Shown in pieces: positions 15,469 to 24,500 of a stretch of 27,102 bases of DNA; the first letter of the stretch is position 1; each line of letters opens with the position of its first letter. The stretch spans positions 1-27,102 of IMG/VR virus record IMGVR_UViG_3300042453_005367. The stretch is one strand, 5' to 3'. The notes below the pieces were generated by a model. It had not been told where the DNA came from, ran no database searches, and saw nothing but the letters and a program-made list of their open reading frames with translations. Made by a program: the position numbers and the translations under genes. Origin of the DNA: a virus.

Positions 15469-16324
15469 CAAAATAGCGGTTTCTAATTCAATATATAGAA
15501 CTATTTCTCGACTAGAGTTTAGTAATATTTTATCTATCACTAAATCTAAGAGCTTATTCAATTCATTTATTTTTAAGGATAATGATTATATAAATATAAT
15601 ACAAGAGCCGAATCAACCGTTTGATGCTTTTTTACACGACGATCCTTTAATTGTATCTGAAAAAATAATAGACCTATATTATACATATAATGTTCCTCTT
15701 ATAGTTTTTTTTCATAAAAAACCAAGACATGATCTTAAAAAAGAAGATAAATACTTGCTTTCTAAAAAACTAGAAAGTAGCTATAAAATATTTTTTTCTG
15801 AAGATATTAAGCAATCATGGGCTCAATCCGATAATCTTTCCTTTTTATTAAGGTACGGGTTTCCAGCTATGGATACTGACTATTCTAATAGGCAAAAAAA
15901 TATTATTATATTAAATTTGAACAAAAATCCAGTTATAAATAGCATATACGAATATATTAATAATTATTTTAGAGACTGCGATATGTTATCGGAGATAGAC
16001 CATAACATACCAAATATAGTATCTCAGTACAAAATAGCCATATCTATTGACGACATATATGATACATTGTTCTGCGCTGCTTGTGGGTGCTCAGTATTGA
16101 CTCCTGAGATATATAATAATTCTTTAACTAGTGTCTATACTATTACAGACTATAATAATATTATTACGCAAATTAATAATATCAATAATGACGATATTAG
16201 TATAAAAAATATTAAAGACACACAAAATTTTATTAAATTAAACTATGATAGCATAGATTTATTTTATAAAGCATTTAACAGCAATATACTTAACAACCTT
16301 AAATATAGAATACCTAATTTATGA
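15461..16324 (+). CDS. Unknown, divergent glycosyltransferase-like protein
   Basis: 287 residues overlapping both neighbours. The N-terminal half alternates strands and loops (DAFLHDDPLIVSEKI, YNVPLIVFFHKKPR) as in GT-B acceptor domains. The C-terminal half has LFCAACGCSVLTPEIYN (about 204-220), which recalls the 'ACGxPVL' segment of GT4 donor domains, though the expected Glu pair is missing. It is very AT-rich. Placement in a sugar gene run supports the family idea. A fold prediction would decide it. Confidence 0.5.
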   Translation: MFSKIAVSNSIYRTISRLEFSNILSITKSKSLFNSFIFKDNDYINIIQEPNQPFDAFLHDDPLIVSEKIIDLYYTYNVPLIVFFHKKPRHDLKKEDKYLLSKKLESSYKIFFSEDIKQSWAQSDNLSFLLRYGFPAMDTDYSNRQKNIIILNLNKNPVINSIYEYINNYFRDCDMLSEIDHNIPNIVSQYKIAISIDDIYDTLFCAACGCSVLTPEIYNNSLTSVYTITDYNNIITQINNINNDDISIKNIKDTQNFIKLNYDSIDLFYKAFNSNILNNLKYRIPNL

Positions 16325-16740
16325 ATCGTAATATCTCAATTATCATTGATCCATCTCAAGAAAAAAATGATTATATACATATCAATAATATATCATCTAT
16401 AATTAATTATTCCTGTGATTCTATAATAATAAATTGTTTAGAGTATCTTATGGAGAAAGATCATAATATTATTATAAAAATGCTACTTGATAAGCTCAGA
16501 CCCTATGGTAAATTAATTATAAGTATTAATAATGCTCATAATATAGCTCAGAATTTTATTAATAGAAGTATATCTAATAATGATTTTTTGAAATTCTTTT
16601 CTAATAAACAAAGTTTATTATCTTTGGAGTCATTATATTCATATATAGACTTTAATTATTTTGAACTTATAAATTTAGATATAAATGAACAATTTTATAT
16701 TATAACCTTAGAGAAAAAAAATGAACAACACACTATGTAA
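16321..16740 (+). CDS. Methyltransferase-like half domain
   Basis: 139 residues. IINCLEYLMEKDHNIIIKMLLDKLRPYGKLIISINN (in segments near 38-75) matches the centre of class I SAM-dependent methyltransferases, where a line such as 'LRPGGKLIIS' follows the adenine-binding strand. FELINLDINEQFYIITLEKK is the closing beta hairpin. The usual N-terminal SAM-binding glycine loop (GxGxG) is not visible in the first 35 residues, so catalysis is doubtful. It starts in an ATGA overlap and ends 20 bases inside the next gene. Confidence 0.5.
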   Translation: MNRNISIIIDPSQEKNDYIHINNISSIINYSCDSIIINCLEYLMEKDHNIIIKMLLDKLRPYGKLIISINNAHNIAQNFINRSISNNDFLKFFSNKQSLLSLESLYSYIDFNYFELINLDINEQFYIITLEKKNEQHTM

Positions 16741-17446
16741 AAAATGTATATTTGCAGAATCTATGGATAGCGACAATCCATGCTCTTTCGATATACCTAG
16801 TATAATACAAAAAAGTGGCAGATTAGAGAACGAGGATGGTTTTTATAAAATTAATAACTATACATGTAGATATGGCTTTAGCAAAGAGATATACGAAAAA
16901 AATATTGATAAATTTTCAAATATTGATATGATCGAGTATGTTAAAACACAAAATATAGTTAAATATTCTATGATACTATTGATTAGTAATACCTCTTATA
17001 ATAGCGAAATTATTAAAAAAATATCCACAATATCCATATTGCCTGAATACATAACAATAATTTGTTATCAAGACGGAGGATTAATTCAGCACGATATGCT
17101 CAGATATAACCCTGCAATAAAATATAAAATCCATAATTTTCTAGAGACTGTTTCTTATGAAAAAGCAATCCATATCGCACTAGAAACTAATAAGAATAAA
17201 TTAAGTAATCTTATATGGATTATAAAGGATACTAGTGTTTCTACATACATAGAGAATGATAGTATACAAAATATAAATTATCTCATCAATGTCATGCAGA
17301 ATCCTGCGTTTTATTATAAATCTTCAAAATTAAATTCTCAATTAGATGGTGTTTTTATTAATACTGATAATTATGACACATTATCTAGTAATATCGAATA
17401 TAAAATATATGATGATGAAAAAATTATAACGGAATTTTATGATTGA
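16721..17446 (+). CDS. Unknown protein with N-terminal Cys cluster and GT-A-like core
   Basis: 241 residues. Cysteines C6-x2-C9, C21 and C49 with the surrounding CKKCIFAES, NPCSFDIP and NYTCRYGFS look like a metal-binding module. Residues 80-110 (SMILLISNTSYNSEIIKKIS, then ITIICYQDGG) recall the start of GT-A glycosyltransferases, but a DxD metal motif is not obvious. Later strands (LIWIIKDTSV) fit a Rossmann-like fold. It lies among sugar-related genes and overlaps both neighbours. The Cys cluster could bind zinc or iron-sulphur. Confidence 0.5.
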   Translation: MNNTLCKKCIFAESMDSDNPCSFDIPSIIQKSGRLENEDGFYKINNYTCRYGFSKEIYEKNIDKFSNIDMIEYVKTQNIVKYSMILLISNTSYNSEIIKKISTISILPEYITIICYQDGGLIQHDMLRYNPAIKYKIHNFLETVSYEKAIHIALETNKNKLSNLIWIIKDTSVSTYIENDSIQNINYLINVMQNPAFYYKSSKLNSQLDGVFINTDNYDTLSSNIEYKIYDDEKIITEFYD

Positions 17447-18104
17447 TATATTATTAATATGCCCAGAAATTACAAAAGGCATGAAGTCCATAGGATCAAA
17501 ATGTTTATTACAGCTCAAAAAAAATATGACCCTAGTAGAATATCAAATAATTCAATTACAAAAAATTAAATCTTCTAGAATAACAATTAATATAGGATTC
17601 GATTCTGAAAAAATTATTAGTATATTACAAAAATATAAAAAAATAAACTATACTATTAATAGTAACTATAATAACACTAATCATGGAACTAATTTAATAT
17701 CATATATAAAAAAATATAGTCCTAAAAATTTATTGGTTTTTAGTAGTGGCGTATTGATTAAAAATGATATTATTGATAAAAAATTTTTGACTGATAAAAA
17801 TAAAATTTTTGTCCTGAATAAGACAAAACAAAATTTTAATCTAGGATGTTGCAACACAGAGAATATCGAGTATATCTTTTATGATATGCCTGAACCTTGG
17901 TCGGAGATAGTTTTTTTAAATACAGAAGCTATTGAATTACTTTTATCATATAATGAAGACTATTTCAATCAGATGTATTTATTTGAAATTATAAATTTTT
18001 TATTAAAACATAATATAGAGTTTGATAAGATATATCTAAATAAAACAGATTTAATGAAAATAGAAAATATAAAAGATTTACAGACAGCGAAGTTATTTAT
18101 ATGA
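17439..18104 (+). CDS. Sugar nucleotidyltransferase-like protein
   Basis: 221 residues. ILLICPEITKGMKSIGSKCLLQL with TLVEYQIIQLQKIK follows the pattern of MobA/CTP-type nucleotidyltransferases (glycine-rich loop, Lys, then 'L-E-Y-Q-I'). NSNYNNTNHGTNLISYIKK near 73-91 matches the 'N-P-x-Y-x-x-T-N-x-x-S-L' block of the family. The strand LLVFSSGVLI has Ser-Ser where active members have the metal-binding Gly-Asp, so the enzyme may be inactive or altered. A role in activating a sugar or alcohol for the glycosyltransferases beside it is likely by context. Overlaps are 8 and 4 bases. Confidence 0.55.
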   Translation: MIDILLICPEITKGMKSIGSKCLLQLKKNMTLVEYQIIQLQKIKSSRITINIGFDSEKIISILQKYKKINYTINSNYNNTNHGTNLISYIKKYSPKNLLVFSSGVLIKNDIIDKKFLTDKNKIFVLNKTKQNFNLGCCNTENIEYIFYDMPEPWSEIVFLNTEAIELLLSYNEDYFNQMYLFEIINFLLKHNIEFDKIYLNKTDLMKIENIKDLQTAKLFI

Positions 18105-18835
18105 AAAAAATACTAGTCCAATATATAGATGATAAGTTTATTAATAATATTAAACTATCTGATACAAATTTTTGTGAGAAAATAATTATTGATACAAAAA
18201 ATAGACTATATCAGATATATTATGAGTATGGTTTTACAGATATTATCTTTATAGACTCTCTTCTTGGAGATGAAGAAAAACAATTTATTAATGAATTTGG
18301 AAATAATATAAATATTTATATTTATCAAAACACAAAATCTAACAACTATATTCATACTAATACTAAATTATTAAAGGGTATTTTATCTAAAATAAGAAAC
18401 GATAATTCTAATTATAGAACTATACACATATCTAAATTAGTTAATTATGATATCTTTTTTATGGATAAAACTCAGACAAAACAGAATACTATTATTTCGT
18501 TTCTTGATAATATAGAGTCATTGCCAAAAGAATTAAACGAATATTTATATCCTAATTCTACATTACCTATAAAATTATTTAATAACTCTTCAATAATACA
18601 TCCTCAAAATCTTGGACTATTATCAGAAATAGATAAAGCCTCAATATTACAGCAGAGCAAATACTATCTGGTATTAGACGGGTCGGAAGATTATATACCG
18701 GAAGCATGGTCTTGCGGATGCTCGGTATTATGTTATGAGGACTTAACTAGTTTAATACCAACAAAATATAAACACTCAGAAAATTTTAGATCATATTCTA
18801 ATTTTTTAAAGGAATTATTTCGTGATAAAAAATAA
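18101..18835 (+). CDS. GT-B-like protein with a GT4-type donor-site remnant
   Basis: 244 residues. The C-terminal third reads NLGLLSEIDKASILQQSKYY, then DGSEDYIPEAWSCGCSVLCYE (about 201-217), close to the donor-binding end of GT4 glycosyltransferases: a 'stage' helix, a Glu, then A-x-x-C-G-C. The N-terminal two thirds are weakly conserved and very AT-rich. The full E-x7-E is not present, since only E208 is obvious. It starts in an ATGA overlap, ends 14 bases inside the next gene, and probably functions with its neighbours. Confidence 0.5.
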   Translation: MKKILVQYIDDKFINNIKLSDTNFCEKIIIDTKNRLYQIYYEYGFTDIIFIDSLLGDEEKQFINEFGNNINIYIYQNTKSNNYIHTNTKLLKGILSKIRNDNSNYRTIHISKLVNYDIFFMDKTQTKQNTIISFLDNIESLPKELNEYLYPNSTLPIKLFNNSSIIHPQNLGLLSEIDKASILQQSKYYLVLDGSEDYIPEAWSCGCSVLCYEDLTSLIPTKYKHSENFRSYSNFLKELFRDKK

Positions 18836-19283
18836 TCTTGGCTTTCTATTGCCATACATAGATAATACTGCAGAATATAATATTATATTTCAAAATATAT
18901 CTAAACTAATAAAACATAATATATATACAAATATAGTGATCTTTAATAGTAGATGTGATAAAGTATCTACCGATAATATCCCAATACTACATATAAATCA
19001 TGCTAAATTTTTTAAAGGAGATTTATTTCTTTTTGACATATCAGGATTAATATTGACTAAACAATTCACTAATATTAATAAAAAATTACTCTATTGCAAT
19101 GATATGCCATGGATAAAAATTAGAAATAATAATTACAGAGAATGGGAAAATCTATACTGTTCTAATACTATCGATTTTATTGTTACGAATAAATATTTAT
19201 ATGACATATATTCATTATCTTGGAAAGAGCCTATAGGAATAATGGAGAGTTTTGATTATGAAAAAATCCAAAAATTATTATGA
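18822..19283 (+). CDS. Unknown small GT-B N-domain-like protein
   Basis: 153 residues. GFLLPYIDNTAEYNIIFQNI, then NIVIFNSRC and GDLFLFDISGLI have the alternating strands of a glycosyltransferase acceptor domain. IVTNKYLYDIYSLSWKEPIGIMESFDYE closes the protein. There is no donor-binding domain, so this is either a natural small protein or a fragment. It may have lost its C-terminal half where the endonuclease gene begins (19258), since the two overlap by 26 bases. Confidence 0.5.
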   Translation: MIKNNLGFLLPYIDNTAEYNIIFQNISKLIKHNIYTNIVIFNSRCDKVSTDNIPILHINHAKFFKGDLFLFDISGLILTKQFTNINKKLLYCNDMPWIKIRNNNYREWENLYCSNTIDFIVTNKYLYDIYSLSWKEPIGIMESFDYEKIQKLL

Positions 19284-20061
19284 TAATTTATCAGATATTG
19301 ATAAAAAAGACTTAATTATCAAAATGTATACTAATGAAAATAAAAGTTTCGCAGATATAGCCGCTGAGATCAACACATACTCTAATAAGGTTAGAAGAGA
19401 TGCTATTAAATTTAATATAAAAATAAGAGATAAAAGCGAAGCCCAAAAGAATGCTTTAAAAACCGGCAAACACTCTCATCCAACTAAGGGTAAGCAAAGA
19501 CCAGATGATATTAAAGAAAAAATTGGACTGAGTGTTATGAATTCGTGGGAGAACTTGGATGATAATGAAATCAAAAAGAGAAAACTTAAAGCTAAACAGA
19601 ATTGGGATAATTTAGATGATAGTGTCAAAAAAAATATACTAAAATCTGCCAATAATGCAGTTAGAGAAACCAGCAAAACAGGATCCAAACTAGAAAAATA
19701 TATACATAAAAAATTATTAGCCGATGGCTATAAAGTAGAATTTCATAAAGAGCAAACACTGGTAAATACACGATTGCAGATAGATCTGTTTTTACCTACT
19801 ATAAGTTTGGCAATAGAAATTGATGGACCGTCACATTTCTCTCCAGTCTGGGGAGAAAAATCATTAAATAGAAATAGAAACTATGATTCAAAAAAAGAAG
19901 GACTAATTCTAGGAAAAGGATGGAGTATAATTCGTGTTACACAGAAAAAAGACTATTCTGAGTCACGAGCATCTCTGGTTTACAATAAACTAGCATTCAC
20001 AATAAAAAATAATTATAAATTAATACAAGCAGGCCAGCAAAAATTCACCATAGAGGACTAA
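19258..20061 (+). CDS. Homing-type endonuclease (PD-(D/E)XK, DUF559/Vsr-like, with NUMOD-like part)
   Basis: 267 residues from ATG 19258, which has GGAG about 10 bases upstream; an in-frame TTG at 19252 is too close to that site. The N-terminus has a helix-turn-helix pattern (SFADIAAEINTYSNKVRRDA, about 30-49). TGKHSHPTKGKQRPDDIKEK near 67-86 is like the NUMOD3 DNA-binding repeat of homing nucleases. The C-terminal nuclease core is KLEKYIHKKLLADGYKV, LQIDLFLP with D176, LAIEIDGPSHF with E187 and D189, and GWSIIRVTQ. It would cut DNA at one site and may be a free-standing homing gene. It lies at the edge of the AT-rich sugar run and starts inside the preceding gene. Target site and activity are not readable. 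Confidence 0.7.
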   Translation: MKKSKNYYDNLSDIDKKDLIIKMYTNENKSFADIAAEINTYSNKVRRDAIKFNIKIRDKSEAQKNALKTGKHSHPTKGKQRPDDIKEKIGLSVMNSWENLDDNEIKKRKLKAKQNWDNLDDSVKKNILKSANNAVRETSKTGSKLEKYIHKKLLADGYKVEFHKEQTLVNTRLQIDLFLPTISLAIEIDGPSHFSPVWGEKSLNRNRNYDSKKEGLILGKGWSIIRVTQKKDYSESRASLVYNKLAFTIKNNYKLIQAGQQKFTIED

Positions 20062-20062
20062 T

Positions 20063-20797
20063 ATGAATAAGAAGGAAAAGATGAAAAATAATGAAACGAT
20101 GGAAGAATTAAATAGTAATAATCCTGCTCCTAAGATATCGGATTTAAATTGGACCGATTATGTATTAAGCTTGCTATCTGATGACGAAAAAATTGCAGGA
20201 AACCCAACAACTGATGGCCTTAGAAGAATATTCGAAATTGCTCTTAATTGTAGATTAATATCATCAACTAGTAATGTTGCCCAATCGCCGGATCCTAATA
20301 ACGAAAAAAGAGCAACGGTGGTCCATTCTTTGACCTATATTTTAAATAATGACCATACTAGTCAGCATTCCAATGATTTAAATATCGTGTCTGTGGATGG
20401 CGCTGCAGATGTTTATTGGGGCAATTGTGATAAGGTATACAGAAACCATCCAGTGGCTGTAGCCGAAACAAGAGCCGAAGGCAGGGCTCTTAGAAGAGCA
20501 TTAAGACTAAGAAAAGTAGTTGCCGCTGAAGAAATAGCAAAAGACATAGACGATCACCCCGATCAAAATAGTGTTAACAAAATTAGTAATCAACAAATTA
20601 ATTTTATAGACGTATTAGCTCAAAGACTTAATATTAATGTTAATAAATTATTAGAAAAACATAATATAAAAAATGATAATATTTATGCATTGACACACGA
20701 ATCTGCTGTTGATATAATAAGAATGTTATCTAAATATCAACAAAATATATCTGAAATTTCAGAAAATATTATGGGTTATTCTAATGAATGGAAATAA
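20063..20797 (+). CDS. Candidate single-strand annealing protein (Rad52-like)
   Basis: 244 residues. RATVVHSLTYIL, VSVDGAADVYWGNCDKVYRN and HPVAVAETRAEGRALRRALRLRKVVAAEE (in parts, about 87-155) resemble the beta-hairpin and 'A-E-T-R-A-x-G-R-A-L-R-x-A-L' segment of phage annealing proteins of the Rad52/Erf kind. ISNQQINFIDVLAQRLNINV with a final helical block near 172-225 is like the small C-terminal domain that follows such cores. It would anneal complementary strands, in partnership with recA or as an alternative route. SD-like AGAGG lies 6 bases before ATG. The family call is from pattern memory and needs a profile search. Confidence 0.5.
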   Translation: MNKKEKMKNNETMEELNSNNPAPKISDLNWTDYVLSLLSDDEKIAGNPTTDGLRRIFEIALNCRLISSTSNVAQSPDPNNEKRATVVHSLTYILNNDHTSQHSNDLNIVSVDGAADVYWGNCDKVYRNHPVAVAETRAEGRALRRALRLRKVVAAEEIAKDIDDHPDQNSVNKISNQQINFIDVLAQRLNINVNKLLEKHNIKNDNIYALTHESAVDIIRMLSKYQQNISEISENIMGYSNEWK

Positions 20798-20800
20798 TAT

Positions 20801-21124
20801 ATGAAAGTTATTTATACGGCTAATGACAAATTGCAATTTGAGCTTGAGGCCAGCGGACAAAAAGAGATTTTCAAAGAACTTGCTTTGATACAAGAAATAT
20901 TTAGCGAAGCCAAATGTGGGATATGTAGCAGCACCAATATAAAATTTGTTGTTCGTAATGTTGACGGCAATGATTACTACGAACTAAGATGTATGGATTG
21001 TGGTGCTATATTAGCATTTGGTCAACATAAAAAAGGCGGAACTCTATTTCCAAAAAGAAAAGATGATAGTGGAAATTATTTACCACATCATGGTTGGCAT
21101 AAATGGTCAAAAGAGAAAGAATAA
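20801..21124 (+). CDS. Small zinc-ribbon protein
   Basis: 107 residues. C-x2-C at CGIC (about 39-42) and C-x2-C at CMDC (about 64-67) make a treble or ribbon zinc site, with LRCMDCGAILAFGQHKKGG joining it. The C-terminus (GNYLPHHGWHKWSKEKE) is rich in His, Trp and Lys. It follows the candidate annealing gene by 3 bases and is probably co-translated with it. Its stop abuts the convergent minus-strand stop with no gap. Such proteins often bind single-stranded DNA or a recombination partner, but this is not shown here. Confidence 0.6.
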   Translation: MKVIYTANDKLQFELEASGQKEIFKELALIQEIFSEAKCGICSSTNIKFVVRNVDGNDYYELRCMDCGAILAFGQHKKGGTLFPKRKDDSGNYLPHHGWHKWSKEKE

Positions 21125-21514
21125 TCACCACCTATTATCTGGACAAGTTTCGCTCTTCCAACTTAATTTACTTATATAATTCTTTGATCTATTTATTGGA
21201 CAGCCGCATTGCAAACATGAATTATTTTTAAAATATTCACAAGATTGACAAATGCTAAATCTTCTTTTTATCTCATCGTCAGCGGCTAATACCAGACCAT
21301 TACCGATATGCTTATAGATGCTAATAGATAGATTTTTTATCTTATCTATGACTCCTGGTTCGTTGTACGATATATTACCACTACAAGGAAAAACAGGTGC
21401 CTCATTGTCTGTAGATATAACTATATTACAGTTTCTACACTTATATAAATTTGTATCAATATAAATAAAATCGCAAAACATAATACACACGAACCTACTT
21501 TGTAAAATACTCAT
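21125..21514 (-). CDS. Cys-rich zinc-binding phage protein
   Basis: 129 residues if started at 21514; the alternative ATG at 21481 (118 residues) has AGG upstream and may be the true start. The N-terminal half has a zinc-ribbon motif (LYKCRNCNIVIS). The C-terminal block is ICQSCEYFKNNSCLQCGCPI with a later CP near the end. That pattern, C-x2-C, C-x2-C-G-C, then Trp and Cys-Pro, is widespread in phage genomes, often near tail genes, with unknown function. It overlaps the end of the giant virion-type gene by 20 bases and is convergent with the plus-strand operon. Confidence 0.65.
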   Translation of the reverse strand: MSILQSRFVCIMFCDFIYIDTNLYKCRNCNIVISTDNEAPVFPCSGNISYNEPGVIDKIKNLSISIYKHIGNGLVLAADDEIKRRFSICQSCEYFKNNSCLQCGCPINRSKNYISKLSWKSETCPDNRW

Positions 21515-24500
21515 ATGGTATCAACTCAAAATCGTATAAACTTCTTAGTTGACTAGACTTATTTTCTATACCATCTATACTTCCAAAAAAAGTTCTAAAT
21601 ATCATTTCATTTAATAGATTAAAAAATTCAGGATTAGTTGCATATTCAAGATTTTCATTTGATGGATTTTTTTGTATACATTTCCACTGATAGAAATTAT
21701 TTATCAAACTTTCTGTTCGTCCGACTCCAAATATATCATTTGGTGCTATCGGTGGGTCTTGTAGGGGTTTATATGAATTTTTTTCGCCATATCTAAGAAC
21801 TTCCCCTATAGCATCTATACCTCTTAGTAATCTGGGAACTTTACGAAATTGCACCTGTATAGTTTTTATGTCATCAAGATTGAATATATTATATACACGA
21901 GTTAATCGTTTTGTTGATCCTGTTCCATCTAGTAAGCCCCCATATATATCATTAGAGAAATCATTTTTAATTGTTCCGTTATTTACTAGGTCTTGAACAG
22001 CAAGGGTAGTAGCGTTTGTTGTCGATCCGGTCCGAACCGCAAGTTCAGTTTTTGTTATAGCAATATCATATTTTTCTATAGCTGTGACAAGCATTTCTAC
22101 GTTTTGGTAAGCGGTATTTTGTGCTTCGTCATTAATTCTGAATTTTCTCACAAGAGTTTGCTCGCCCCATCCTGCTATAATATTCGCTTTTTTATCTTCC
22201 CATTCTTTTTTCTTTTTTTCAATTAATTCTTTACTAATCGTATATTCTGATAAAAACCCACCCCCCACTACGGTACTTGCCTTTATAGAAAAAATATTAT
22301 TATTATTTTTTATAGCATCATTTATAGCGTCATTGTCTTCTTTAAATTTCTTACCATTGAACTTTAAAGGGTCGGGACATATATTATTTGGTTCGAAACT
22401 TTTTATACCTCCAAAATTACTAAAGAGAGGATTTGTATTTTCACACTGATACTCCACAGATTTTAATACTTTTGGTCTCATTTCTTCAGCTATTGAACAT
22501 GATTGTTTTGGGTCTATATTAATCCAATAGTAATTACTAGATATATTTTCATATGATATAGAAATTGAATTATCTAAATTTCCACTGACAATTGCCTTTT
22601 GGTCGGGAATCACACCTGTTATGCCAGTGTGATATATCTGTTTTATTTGACTATGAGCATAGCCGTATCTTATATCTCCACCACTACCGTATATATCGTA
22701 TTTATTAAACAATTTTACTGTTGAGTCAGCTAAAGATAAAGATATATTAGTATAATTATCATATACAATTTTTCCACTAGCAGCTAATATATTATTATTT
22801 AGATTATCTTTTGTTGTATATATAGCAGCATGTGTATCCATTTTGCTATTTATAAGCTGTAGTATATCATTTTTTTCATGGTATAATTTTTGTAATTTAT
22901 TGTATGCTTTGGTTCTATAGCAAGTATCGCCAGAGCACCCACTAGGATCAACAATATTATCATAATATTTTTGTATATAATATATAGAATTGCTATTCAA
23001 AATCGCACTATCAACTGCTGCATAATTAGTAATACCATTAGTTAAAATCAAGGTTTCTAAATTATCATCTTTAGTTTTATTTAAAACAGACAATCGATTT
23101 AATAATAGATCCACCTTAGACTGTTCAATATTTTCAATTGTTGGAGTATATGTATAATTATCTTCTATAGTAATATCTGCATTTGTATTTCTATATAATT
23201 TATTAATAACACTAAGATCCGTAAAACCATTTGGTGGATCAATTTTCATATATATCATATTATATTTGTTGTTATAGCTATATGTCCTATAATCTTTTAG
23301 TTTATCTCCATAATATACAACTTCACCAGATGGTAGCATATTAATGATTTTAGATAAAACAAATTGGCTTGTATCTACTGGGTCTCCACTAACTGGTATA
23401 TGATAAAAATTATTATCTACTATAGAATTTATACTATTGTCGTAGTATACCGGATATGCCGTAAAAGATGTATTTATTTTTATTCCTACGCCAGATTCGA
23501 CGGATGTTGGCGCCATAGCCTCATAAGCCACCCCGCTAGGCAATGTGACTGTTAATTCATTAAAGTAATATTTATCGTTTATATAATTATTTAATATATT
23601 ATATATTGGCTCTATATTATTAACTTTAACTTTTCTTGATAAAATATTTTTATTTTTATAAGGAGACCCATCACCATACGAGCCAAGGCTGTTTAAAGAA
23701 AATGTGAAATCTGCTATAGTATCATTTGGTGGCTGATCGCTAACTAGACCATATTCTGATATTGGAGATATTTGCTCCTCGTATTGAGACGATTCATTAG
23801 AACCACATATAGCAACAACATCATCCGGTAAATATATTTCTGAATATACTCCACTACCAGGATTTACTGGTACCAAACCGGATAATGGTAAATCAAGACC
23901 GAGAACGGTTTGATATCTACCATTTTTATATACTAAAGCTTTTGATAGAACCTTAATTTTTGATGGTAAATCTAATGAGCCATTTTTTAATACTGGTTCT
24001 GTTGATGACAATGGTGGTGTTTTTGTACTAGTATCAAAAGAAATCATATCACCAATTTTTATCAGACTATATGGTATTGTATGATCGATTAGAATTGACT
24101 CTTTATTATTTTTTATATGAGAAAAAATATCAACACTATGAATAAATTTGTTGTAATTTATAAGCTCATCAACATCAATAAAATTAAAATCTGTATATTT
24201 AATACTATTCAAATCAGAATATAATTTATCATCTTCTGCTGATAATACTGTGCCCCTAGGTATTGCCTTATTCCTAATATATGGTATAAATAAATCATCA
24301 ATAATATTATTTTTATTTAATACAACACTAAATGAAAATCTAAATAATTTACTATTATTTTTTATAAGACTATAGTGTTTTAGTGGCATTGATGGAGTAT
24401 TAGATAATTTAAAAATACTGGCTTCCATTTTATACCAAAAAATACCATCTTTGCTAACATTTATTAAAATTTTATCAGAATTACCAAATGGATAAGAGTC

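Noticed and set aside
14494-19250. Tandem repeats or an origin in the very AT-rich stretch
   Set aside because: The recurring ATA/AAT words follow from Ile/Asn/Lys codons in unbroken overlapping genes; no regular repeat unit or iteron spacing was found.
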